A model generated the notes under the pieces. It was not told the DNA's origin, ran no database searches, and was given only the letters and a program-made list of their open reading frames with translations. The translations under genes and the position numbers were made by a program. A stretch of DNA of 64,000 nt from Oscillospiraceae bacterium (lineage in GTDB: Bacteria > Bacillota > Clostridia > Oscillospirales > Oscillospiraceae). Numbering within the stretch: the first letter of the stretch is position 1; every line of letters starts with the position of its first letter. Below are positions 10,405-19,164 of the stretch, piece after piece. The stretch covers positions 124,001 through 188,000 of the forward strand of contig JAAWQX010000001.1 of NCBI GenBank assembly GCA_022800755.1. The letters run 5' to 3'.

Positions 10405-10872
10405 ATGAAAACATTTGAGGGGAAACTGGTTTCCCAAAACATGAAGGTGGGCATTGTCTGCGCCCGGTTCAACGAATTCATTGTCTCCAAGCTGCTCAGC
10501 GGCTGCCTGGATACCCTGCTGCGTCACGGCATACAGGAGCACGACATCGGCATAGCCTGGGTCCCCGGTGCCTTTGAAATTCCCTTGATCGCCGCTAAAA
10601 TGGCAAAAAGCGGCAAATATGATGCAGTGATCGCTCTGGGGGCCGTCATACGCGGCTCCACCAGCCACTATGACTATGTGTGCAGCGAGGTATCCAAGGG
10701 CATTGCTCAAGTGGCTTTGAACAGCGAGATCCCCGTCATGTTTGGCGTACTGACCACAGACACCATCGAGCAGGCGATTGAGCGGGCCGGTACTAAGGCG
10801 GGCAACAAAGGTGCAGACTGCGCCCTGAGTGCCATCGAGATGGTGGACCTCATCCGCAGCTTAGAGGATTAA
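10405..10872 (+). CDS. ribH: 6,7-dimethyl-8-ribityllumazine synthase
   Basis: [31 protein letters not shown]. Confidence 0.97.
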   Translation: MKTFEGKLVSQNMKVGIVCARFNEFIVSKLLSGCLDTLLRHGIQEHDIGIAWVPGAFEIPLIAAKMAKSGKYDAVIALGAVIRGSTSHYDYVCSEVSKGIAQVALNSEIPVMFGVLTTDTIEQAIERAGTKAGNKGADCALSAIEMVDLIRSLED

Positions 10873-10891
10873 TCGGCACTTATCATAATAA

Positions 10892-10925
10892 AAACCGCGA
10901 GTCTTAAATAAGACTCGCGGTTTCT
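10892..10925 (+). terminator. Rho-independent terminator of the rib operon
   Basis: AAACCGCGAGTCTT-AAAT-AAGACTCGCGGTTT. Confidence 0.85.
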
Positions 10926-10983
10926 CTTGTTTCTCCCAAAATGATAAGCATTCTTCACATAATTTCCGTCAATGCACTAAAAG

Positions 10984-11012
10984 AAAGGGACAGCCCTATA
11001 TGGCTGTCCCTT
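10984..11012 (-). terminator. Terminator of the PucR-like gene (bidirectional)
   Basis: AAGGGACAGCC/GGCTGTCCCTT inverted repeat. Confidence 0.7.
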
Positions 11013-11051
11013 CTTATTCTGTATCAAATCGGTCGATTATTCAAATAAGAG

Positions 11052-11982
11052 TCAATTAAAAATGACATTTGCAGCGGAAACAGCAAATCCATACGGGAAA
11101 GGATCGATCCCGCACAAATCTTCAATCTGTTGGATCCGGTAAATGACCGTATTTCGATGCAAAAACATCAGTTCCGCGGTCTTGATCTTGTTGAACCCGG
11201 TACGGGTATAGATCCGCAGCGTCTTATACGGGCTTGCGTTTTTTTCACGGTCATAGTGCAGCAGAATGTCCAAAGCCGGATGCCCGGCATAAGAAAATAA
11301 ATTGCTGTCACTCACTTGATCCAACAACGCATAGTACACATAATCCCGAAAGAAAAATATATTCTCTTTCGTCGTCAGCTGCTTTCCAAAATGCAGGGTT
11401 CGTATCGCCTGGTCGTAATGATCATAGATTTCACTGCTCTTACTGAAACTATTACTGATTCCTACTATAAACTTGCGTCCCGACACGCATGTTCTAAATG
11501 CTTCCATCTGCGCTTCCGGGATTTCTCCATCCTCGGCAGTCTCGATCAAAACAATGAGGTTGTCTTCGTTTACAGTTGCCTGATATTGCCCGAAAATCTT
11601 CGTAATTTCCGGCAAAAGCTTGGTTTTGAAAAACGCGTCGTCCTTGTAATATAGTTGGTGAATCGCCATCAGCCGCATCGTCTTTGGAAACGATATTTGG
11701 GCAAAGCTTAACCGGCGTTCAAGATTTTCATCATGAGAATTGGTCAGAGCATCCGCCAGCACATTATTCAGCAGCATCGCCCTGTAATCCCCCCAGCGGC
11801 CGTTGTTGTGCTTGATGACGATGTCCCGCACAGCATTCGCCAGCAACGGCATGATCTGTTGTTCTCCGGCACTGAAGACCCCCGATTTGCTGACGACAAA
11901 AATATATCCCATCAAAAAGTTTCCGTGAACGATCCGGTTGCAGAAAATATGCCACTGCAAGTGATTTTGAATCTGTTGTGGT
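11052..11982 (-). pseudogene. PucR/CdaR-type helix-turn-helix regulator, 5'-truncated
   Basis: C-terminal ...KTLRIYTRTGFNKIKTAELMFLHRNTVIYRIQQIEDLCGID is the PucR HTH; it lacks ~120 N-terminal residues relative to the PucR at 35064-36290; coding sense ends at the inverted repeat starting at 11983. Confidence 0.75.
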
Positions 11983-12357
11983 ATGGTAGAGCAAAGGAGA
12001 ACGGCGAGGGCCGTCTCTATCATGGTTAGAACATCTACGTTTGAATCTTACGAGGACCTTTTGAATGGCTGTTCCAGCAGCCGGGTCAAAAGTCTTGTTT
12101 CCTCGATTCTCTTTGAAAATAGATATTTGGAGTGGGAGTTTGTATCCTGCTCTGTAGCCGGTGATACCTGCCAGGCGGAATTCATCTCGCCTGATGAGAC
12201 CGCTGGCGTTGTATATCACCTGTACTATGAGTTGACCGAAAGCGGTCAGTTTGGATACATGGTCTTGGAGACCATCGCACCCGCATGGGCGCAAAGCGAA
12301 AAAGAAATAGATTAAAGGAGGTGATTAAGTCCTCGCCGCCCTCTTTTGCTCTACCAT
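11983..12357. mobile_element. Small cassette bounded by 27-bp imperfect terminal inverted repeats
   Basis: 11983-12009 ATGGTAGAGCAAAGGAGAACGGCGAGG vs reverse complement of 12331-12357 ATGGTAGAGCAAAAGAGGGCGGCGAGG (24/27 identical). Confidence 0.5.
12022..12315 (+). CDS. Hypothetical protein within the TIR-bounded cassette
   Basis: Open frame MVRTSTFESYEDLLNGCSSSRVKSLVSS...; no family recognised. Confidence 0.5.
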   Translation: MVRTSTFESYEDLLNGCSSSRVKSLVSSILFENRYLEWEFVSCSVAGDTCQAEFISPDETAGVVYHLYYELTESGQFGYMVLETIAPAWAQSEKEID

Positions 12358-12490
12358 TTCCTCTTTCTTTTTTGCTGGGCCTGTGCTATGCTGTTTCTGG
12401 TTTATTTATAAATCACATCATTACTATAACTCGCATTTTCGTATATGTCAATAGTTTTGCGAGTAAATAATCGCAAATTCGAGGTGCCCT

Positions 12491-12964
12491 ATGTTTAATA
12501 CTTTATTAAAAGAGTTACGTGCTCAAAAAGGCTTAACGCAAGGACAACTTGCAAAAGCTGCTGGTGTTTCGCCTGGAAATGTTGGAGACTGGGAGTCAGG
12601 AAAAAGTAAGCCTGGATATAATGCGCTTGCATCGTTAACTCGCATTTTCGATGTATCTGCTGACTATCTTCTCGAATTAACACCCGAAAAAACGAGTGCC
12701 GAGATAGATGAGACCCATCGTCTTGAGACCATAAAAGAACAACAGGGTCTCATTTGTGATGGTTCACCTCTCAATGACGATGAGACGGATTTGATTGCCA
12801 TGTATCGGCTCCTGCCGGACTATGTGCAAGAGGATATTTTTGACCTGATTTATATGCAATACAAAAAGCACGTTGAGAAAAAGAGGGTGTCTATTTACTC
12901 CACATATACAAAAGGGAAAAGCGGCTCCGGCATGGACGATGAAGCCCACGGAGGAACCGCCTGA
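12491..12964 (+). CDS. XRE-family transcriptional regulator
   Basis: LLKELRAQKGLTQGQLAKAAGVSPGNVGDWESGKSKPGYNALASLTRIFDVSADYLLE. Confidence 0.9.
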   Translation: MFNTLLKELRAQKGLTQGQLAKAAGVSPGNVGDWESGKSKPGYNALASLTRIFDVSADYLLELTPEKTSAEIDETHRLETIKEQQGLICDGSPLNDDETDLIAMYRLLPDYVQEDIFDLIYMQYKKHVEKKRVSIYSTYTKGKSGSGMDDEAHGGTA

Positions 12965-13502
12965 TTTTTTGGCCGTAAATGGTTTATTTATAAATCTTTT
13001 TTCTGTCCAATTCATTACGCTAAAGTTTTGCCATATTCAAAACCCGCCAGCCCTTGAAAATAGGGCAATTCTGCAATTCTTCTCGTTTTGTCTGTTTTGC
13101 AGAATTGGTTTGCCCGGTTTTCCTGCATTTTCTTGGCACCGCCGCGCACGCCTTCACAGCCCGGTTAACGCCTTGTAACGGCGGTTTCAGCGCAAAATCC
13201 CCGGTTTCACGGCTTTTACCGTTACTTTCTGCACGGTTTAACGCCCTGTTCGCACGCCTCGCCCTATTGCCTTTTGCGCGTCGTGGTGGTATAGTATCAT
13301 CAAGGCCGCTGGTGCCGCTCTCACGGCGCTGCTGCTGTTCCTTCCGGAGCGTTTCCCGGCGGCCTGTCCATGTGCAATTGATCCACACGATCCCTCGGAA
13401 ATGCCGTAATCATGCGGTTTTCCGGGGGATTGTGCGTCTTTAGTACCCGCTCACCGGCCAAGGGCCGCCCGCGCCGATCCGCGAGACCAGGGCATAAAAA
13501 TT

Positions 13503-13530
13503 GACGCTGGAAAAAACCAGCGTCTTTTTT
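13503..13530 (+). terminator. Rho-independent terminator
   Basis: GACGCTGG-AAAAAA-CCAGCGTC-TTTTTT. Confidence 0.8.
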
Positions 13531-13617
13531 CTCAATATATTTGATAATTGCCCGTATTTTCCCGCGGTCGTCCCGCTCAAAACCCGCATAATTACTGGCT
13601 TTTCCCGCTCACGATCA

Positions 13618-14816
13618 TGCTTTCCCGCCCTTTCCCGCTTTTATCATTTATCCTGTCCCCGTACAATGTCTCGAAAGATAAGCACGATTGCTTCATCCTT
13701 AACTCAGAGGGAGAGATTCTTGCGGATGTATTCACCATTTCCAACAATCTGGAAGGATTTAGCATCCTGCTGGAGACGATCCGGTCTTGCACTACCCTAA
13801 AAGACGATATAAAAGTAGGGCTTGAGGCGACCGGGCATTACAGCTACAACATCCTTGGGTTTCTTCTCGACAACGGTCTGACCACCTATGTCATGAATCC
13901 CTTGCGTACCAACCTTTACCGGAAAAGTCTCAGTCTCAGAAAGACGAAGACAGACCGGGTGGACGCAAGAACGATTGCGGCTATGCTTTTGTCCGATATG
14001 GGCCTCAAGCCCTACACGGATACAGCATACCACAATGAGGAACTAAAGTCACTCACAAGATATCGCTTTGACAAGGTGAAAGAACGCGCCAAACTGAAAA
14101 GCTCCGTTTCCCGATTGGTGTGCATCCTGTTCCCGGAGTTGGAGGGTCTGGTGCTACATTTGGCGTCTGTCTACGCCCTGCTGGAAGAATTTTCCGGCGC
14201 CAGACAGATTGCCGATGCGCACCTCACAAGGCTGAAAACACTGTTGTCTGAGACATCCAGAGGACGCTATGGGCGAGATATAGCCGTGGAGATTCGACAA
14301 GCCGCTAAAGGCTCTATTGGTTCCACAATGCCCGCCAAATCCATGGAATTGCAGCACACCATCCGGCTCATTCGGGAACTGGATGCCGAGATTGAAGAAA
14401 TTGAAGCTGCGATCCAGATCATGATGGATGAACTGAACTCTCCCATTACTACCATTCCCGGTATTAGCTACCGTATGGGTGCCATGATCCTTGCTGAAGT
14501 CGGTGATTTCTCACGTTTCGATTCTCCGGACAAGCTCCTGGCCTACGCCGGGATGTCTCCCTCTACTTACCAATCCGGGCAGCTTAAAAACTGCTATCCT
14601 CATATGGAGAAACGCGGTTCCCGATATCTGCGCTACGCGCTCTATAATGCTGCCAAGTACGTTTGCCATTGGGATCCAACTTTTGCTGCCTATCTTGCCA
14701 AGAAGCAAGCTGAGGGCAAACATTACAATGTTGCCTTATCCCATGCCGCGAAAAAGCTGGTGCGGCTTATTTTCGCTCTGGAAAAATCCCGACAGCCATA
14801 CTGTCCGGCAATTTGA
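13618..14816 (+). pseudogene. IS110-family transposase, probably 5'-truncated
   Basis: KHDCFI..., KTDRVDARTIAAML, ITTIPGISYRMGAMILAEVGDFSRFDSPDKLLAYAGMSPSTYQSG, HMEKRGSRYLRYALYNAA. The N-terminus reads SPYNVSKDK where the family typically has (V)GIDVSKD. Confidence 0.75.
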
Positions 14817-14953
14817 TTCCCCTCAATCGCTATCCGAGGTCCTGTCGGACCTCTGCTTTGCTATACCCTTTTTGAGCCATCTGACTTTTTACACCCATCC
14901 CTCATTTTAGGGGTTGACTTCTAATAGTTAATCTTTCCGAAATATTGAACCGC

Positions 14954-14986
14954 AACAAGGCCCCGGTATTCTACCGGGGCCTTGTT
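14954..14986 (-). terminator. Terminator for the minus-strand ECF gene
   Basis: AACAAGGCCCCGG-N7-CCGGGGCCTTGTT. Confidence 0.8.
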
Positions 14987-15000
14987 ATTGCTGTAATCTC

Positions 15001-15570
15001 TCACGCCTGTGCGTTTTCCGGGGTTTTGTAAAACGGCACCACGCCGGTTTTGTCCAGGGCCACCATCAGCGCCGGGATCAGCACCAGCTGCAAAATGATG
15101 CCGGGGACAGCGTTCAGGAACGCGCCCGCCATGAACATCTGCCAGGTGAAGCCCTTACCGGCCAGGCCCAGCAGTACGATCTGGGCCACGCCCCACACCA
15201 GACGGCCGCCGATCATCGCGGCAATCAGGCAGCGGTACAGGGCCTTCAGGCACTGCCACCTGGAGTGGCTGTACAAAAATCCCGCGATAGCGCCGTAAGC
15301 GGCCATTTCAAATGCCATGGCAAGACCCGTGGGGAAGATCGGCGGCATTCCGAACAGCACATAGCGCAAAAGCGGCAAAATGAAGCCCACGGCGGCGCCG
15401 TAGCCCCAGCCGCAGATCAGCCCGCACAGCAGCACCGGCAAGTGCAAGGGCAACAGCATACTGCCGATCTGGGGAATCTGCCCCGTCAAAAACGGGAGCA
15501 CCAGTCCCAGCGCCATCATCATGGCGGAAGTTGTCAATTTCTTGGCGGATGTCATTGTTTTTTCGTTCAT
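15001..15570 (-). CDS. ECF transporter S component-like integral membrane protein
   Basis: AMMMALGLVLPFLTGQIPQIGSMLLPLHLPVLLCGLICGWGYGAAVGFILPLLRYVLFGMPP is typical of ECF S components. Confidence 0.8.
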   Translation of the reverse strand: MNEKTMTSAKKLTTSAMMMALGLVLPFLTGQIPQIGSMLLPLHLPVLLCGLICGWGYGAAVGFILPLLRYVLFGMPPIFPTGLAMAFEMAAYGAIAGFLYSHSRWQCLKALYRCLIAAMIGGRLVWGVAQIVLLGLAGKGFTWQMFMAGAFLNAVPGIILQLVLIPALMVALDKTGVVPFYKTPENAQA

Positions 15571-15685
15571 TTTGGAAGTCTCCTTTTCAAAAGTCTGTGT
15601 CGCCTGGCCTTCTGGCAGGCTTTTACCTTCCTGGCTTTCTTACGGAGTCGTTCGGATATGTTTGCCACTTTCATAGTGGTCGTTT

Positions 15686-16727
15686 TCAAAATAAGTTGCC
15701 GGTATCCACGGTGAAATCGCAGCTGGATTCCGGGTGTACCGCCTGGTGATAGCGTTCCTCCATGGGGATCCAGCGGGTTTGGAACGCCGGGTAGTAATCC
15801 CCCTCCCGGTCCGACAGGCGCCGCGCCTGTGTCGCGGGGTCACAGGTCAGAAATACCGTAAGGTCGTAGTAGTCCCGCAGGTCGGGGTGCTGGGAGTAGC
15901 TGCCCTCCACAACCGTCAGCTGCCGGGCCGGCAGCTGTTCTTCCCGGCTGATGTTCCCGGTCTGGCAATTGTAAGGGCGGTACAGGATGGGCTTCCCCTG
16001 CCGCGCCGGTTCCAGCAGTTCCCTCCGGACACGGAGCAGGTTGATGTTGCCCGCGACAATGGATTCCCAGTTGGGTACCCGTTCATCTTGGGGCAGATAA
16101 TAATCGTCCATGTGGACAATATTGCAGGGAAAGATTTGTCCAATCAGTTCCGCGAATCCGGTCTTTCCACTCCCGCAGCGTCCATCGATAGACACAATGA
16201 CCGGCTTGTCTTGGCGAAGTCTCTGCCAAATGGCCAGCAACACCGGGAAGAATGCGCCGTAGAGGTGGCCTATCACCTGATAATGGGGCACGTATACAGT
16301 CCGAAAAACATCGCTGTGATGGAGTGTCGGACACCCGTTGGCGCGGTACTGCTCCACATACGCTTTCGCGTCCGGGGAACGGGCGGCGATACAGTCCAGC
16401 TTTTCTTCCAGACCTGCCCGGGTCCCGTGCCGCTCCGCCGCGGTCATACGGACAAGCTGTTCCAGCAGGGGCAACGCCGTTTTGATCTCACAGCCGCTGT
16501 CCAGATGGAACCGGCACAGGCCGCCCCCGATGGCTTCCGCCTGTACGGGCGCTTGCCCCGCCTGCTCCCATTCCCCTTTCAGCCGTGTGCGCCACGCGCT
16601 CATGTCCGTGAGCAAATGCTCCGGGCCGAACTCGCTTTGATAGGCCAGCTTGCAGGCGTCCTGGGGCGTCATTTCCGGGTAGGCTTGCAGATGCCGGGCC
16701 AGGATGTCCGGGAACTCGCGCTTCATA
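15686..16727 (-). CDS. Uridine kinase-like P-loop nucleoside kinase
   Basis: VIVSIDGRCGSGKTGFAELIGQIFPCNIVHMDDYYLP ... VVEGSYSQHPDLRDYYDLTVFL. Confidence 0.8.
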
Positions 16728-17139
16728 GGCCCAGTTCCTCCCGGACCGCCTGCACTGCCCATTGGATCTGGTCTTCCAGGCGCTGTTCCTCCACCCCGGC
16801 AATGCGCACGCCGCAGCTGCTGGAGGGGATCAGGATTTTCCGCGCGTCAGCCCCCGAAACAGCCGTCGCCACGGCGGGAGAGACTTCGCCCATGATGCCG
16901 TTGGCCATGATCATGCCGATGGGTCCGAGGATCAGATCCGCCCGGGACGCGTTGTAGATCACCGCGTTTTCCCCGGTGGCGCCCTGGGCCGCCCCCGCTT
17001 TCAGCATGGCACTGGTGGCCAGGGAGTTAGTCCCCACGCACAGCAATGTACAGTCCTCCGGCAAGCTGGGCTTCAGCAGCTTAATGAGCCGCGCGCCTAC
17101 CCCGCCGCCTTGTCCGTCTAAAACAAGGATGCGATACAT
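16723..17139 (-). CDS. DUF3842 family protein
   Basis: MYRILVLDGQGGGVGARLIKLLK...LGPIGMIMANGIMGEVSPAVATAVS. Confidence 0.75.
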   Translation of the reverse strand: MYRILVLDGQGGGVGARLIKLLKPSLPEDCTLLCVGTNSLATSAMLKAGAAQGATGENAVIYNASRADLILGPIGMIMANGIMGEVSPAVATAVSGADARKILIPSSSCGVRIAGVEEQRLEDQIQWAVQAVREELGL

Positions 17140-17233
17140 TATTCCATTTCGTTTCATATTTTTCTTTCATATTGAGTCACTATTTTCAATGTTCCAAGAA
17201 CTTTTTTAATGGCAACTCCGTAGTTCGTTTATT

Positions 17234-17262
17234 TTGACATAAGCGTTTAATTATGCTAAAAT
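17234..17262 (+). promoter_or_regulatory. SigmaA-type promoter for the TetR gene
   Basis: TTGACA-N17-TAAAAT. Confidence 0.7.
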
Positions 17263-17285
17263 ATTTATATTAGGGGGACGGTGTC

Positions 17286-17804
17286 ATGGAAAACTCCAAG
17301 ATTGCAATCATACTGGCATTCAAAGAAATCGCCGCGCAAAAAAGCATCGACAAAATCACCGTGGAGAAGATCATTTCCCTGGCAAATATCTCACGGCAGA
17401 CCTTTTATAAGTACTTTGCCGATAAGTATGATCTGGCTTTCCAGATGTTCTCCTATGACCATAGCAATTCCATCAATCCGGAAGACAATTTTTATGCCCG
17501 ACAGGTGTCTCATCTGAAAATGCTCAGCGACAACCGGGCCTGCTATAAAAACATCATGAAGGATGCTCATTTGCAGGAATCTTTTATGCAAAGGCGCTTC
17601 GAATATTGCTGTGGAACTGTCTATGACACCGTAGGGAAAAAGTCTATGACGCCCACGCTGAAGTTGGTGATTGAGACCTGGATCACCGGTACGGAGCGGC
17701 TATTTGAGCGCTGGGTACTCAACGGCTGCTAGGAAGACCCTGCGCTTATCGCCGAGGTTTTCGTTTTAACTACCCCGGAATGCCTGCGGGAATATCTGTT
17801 TTAA
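17286..17804 (+). pseudogene. TetR/AcrR-family regulator interrupted by in-frame TAG (17730-17732)
   Basis: HTH IDKITVEKIISLANISRQTFYKYFADKYDLAFQMF; after the amber codon the same frame continues EDPALIAEVFVLTTPECLREYLF*, a fitting C-terminus. Confidence 0.7.
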
Positions 17805-17817
17805 CCCGCCGGCCTTA

Positions 17818-18912
17818 TCACAAGTTGTCTAAAATCGTCATTCTGGTCACCTCGTGGGAAAACCACTTAGGCAGTACATCCCCCATTTCAATGTTATCAA
17901 ACTGATGGTTGTATACCCAGCCGTTCAACGGCAGGATCATGTCCTGAGGAAAGCCCAGTTCAAGCGAGGAAAGGCTGTCCAGCTTCTTAATCTGTTCCTC
18001 GCTTAACACAACCTCAAGGCACTTCATGTTCTCTTCCACATGCTGCCTGATCCGTCCGCCGATGATGGGGATGATGTTATCCCCTTTTTGCTTCACCCAT
18101 GCAATGGCCACCTGCGGGATCGACGCACCCACTTCTTTGGCGATCGCGGAGGCCTGCTCTACAAGCGCCAGCTCCCTGGGCATCGGCTTGGCGTAATTCC
18201 TGCCGTTGAAGCGCATTTTGATCTCTTCTTCATTTCCGCAGAAAAGCCCTGCCGCCAACGCTTCATACACCGTCAAGGACATCCCGAAGTGATCGCACAT
18301 GGGGAGCACTTCCCGCTCGATCGTGCGGTTCATCAGGTTCATTTGCCCCTCGCACGCCACAAATTCCGCCCAGCCATGCTGCCGGGCAATCATGTTTGCC
18401 TCCGTGACCAGATACGCGGGGGCATTTGTTACGCCCAGATACAGCACCTTGCCTTCCCGCACAAAGTCGTTGAGCGTGCTCATCAGTTCCGTCGCAGGCA
18501 CCGAAAAGTCCCAGCAGTGCAGGTACAAAACATCCAGGTAGTCCGTGTCCAGCCGGCGCAGGTCATCTTCCAGTTCCCTGCGCAGGTTCTTTCTGCTGTT
18601 ACCGGCGCCGTTGGGGTCGTGGGGGTACATGGCATGATGCGGGTGGGGCGTAAATGTGATCTTTGACGCGATCACATACCGGTCACGCTCGCGCTTGACG
18701 AACTGGCCCAGCAGCTTTTCGGAATATCCCTGGTGATACATATTCGCAGTGTCGAAAAAGTTTCCGCCCGCGTCCACAAAAGCATCAAAGCACTCCCGCG
18801 CTTCCCGGTCAGTGGAGCCGAAATCATTGTTCTTCTGGCCGAAATTCATCGTTCCGAAGCAAATCTCAGAAACCTTTAATCCGCTGTTGCCCAGCCGTTT
18901 ATATTTCATCAT
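17818..18912 (-). CDS. Aldo/keto reductase
   Basis: MKYKRLGNSGLKVSEICFGTMNFG..., FFDTANMYHQGYSEKLLGQ. Confidence 0.92.
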   Translation of the reverse strand: MMKYKRLGNSGLKVSEICFGTMNFGQKNNDFGSTDREARECFDAFVDAGGNFFDTANMYHQGYSEKLLGQFVKRERDRYVIASKITFTPHPHHAMYPHDPNGAGNSRKNLRRELEDDLRRLDTDYLDVLYLHCWDFSVPATELMSTLNDFVREGKVLYLGVTNAPAYLVTEANMIARQHGWAEFVACEGQMNLMNRTIEREVLPMCDHFGMSLTVYEALAAGLFCGNEEEIKMRFNGRNYAKPMPRELALVEQASAIAKEVGASIPQVAIAWVKQKGDNIIPIIGGRIRQHVEENMKCLEVVLSEEQIKKLDSLSSLELGFPQDMILPLNGWVYNHQFDNIEMGDVLPKWFSHEVTRMTILDNL

Positions 18913-18975
18913 CTTCTCTCCTTTACGAAAGCAGCACAGCGCCGCAGGGCGCTGTGCTGCTTTCTGCTTCTCCGC

Positions 18976-19164
18976 TTACTGCTCGTCTTTGATATTCATT
19001 TCTCTCACCATGCCCGTGGGCTTTGCGGACAGTTCCTCCATAGAGATCCGGGGTTCATCTACTGCGGGAATGCCGTCCAGATTCCAATCCGCCTTGCGGA
19101 TCAAATCACGGTACACGCGGCCCACCGGGTTGCCGGGGCCGTAGTTGAACTGCCACCCTGTCAC
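18976..19164 (-). CDS. Small conserved-looking protein, translationally coupled to DUF362
   Basis: 62-aa frame with 4-nt (ATGA-type) overlap with the upstream gene; no family recognised. Confidence 0.55.
   Translation of the reverse strand: MTGWQFNYGPGNPVGRVYRDLIRKADWNLDGIPAVDEPRISMEELSAKPTGMVREMNIKDEQ

Noticed and set aside
13020-13443. Overlapping 122-aa and 129-aa ORFs on both strands upstream of IS110
   Set aside because: Arg/Cys-rich mirror frames with no motif; more likely non-coding structured DNA.
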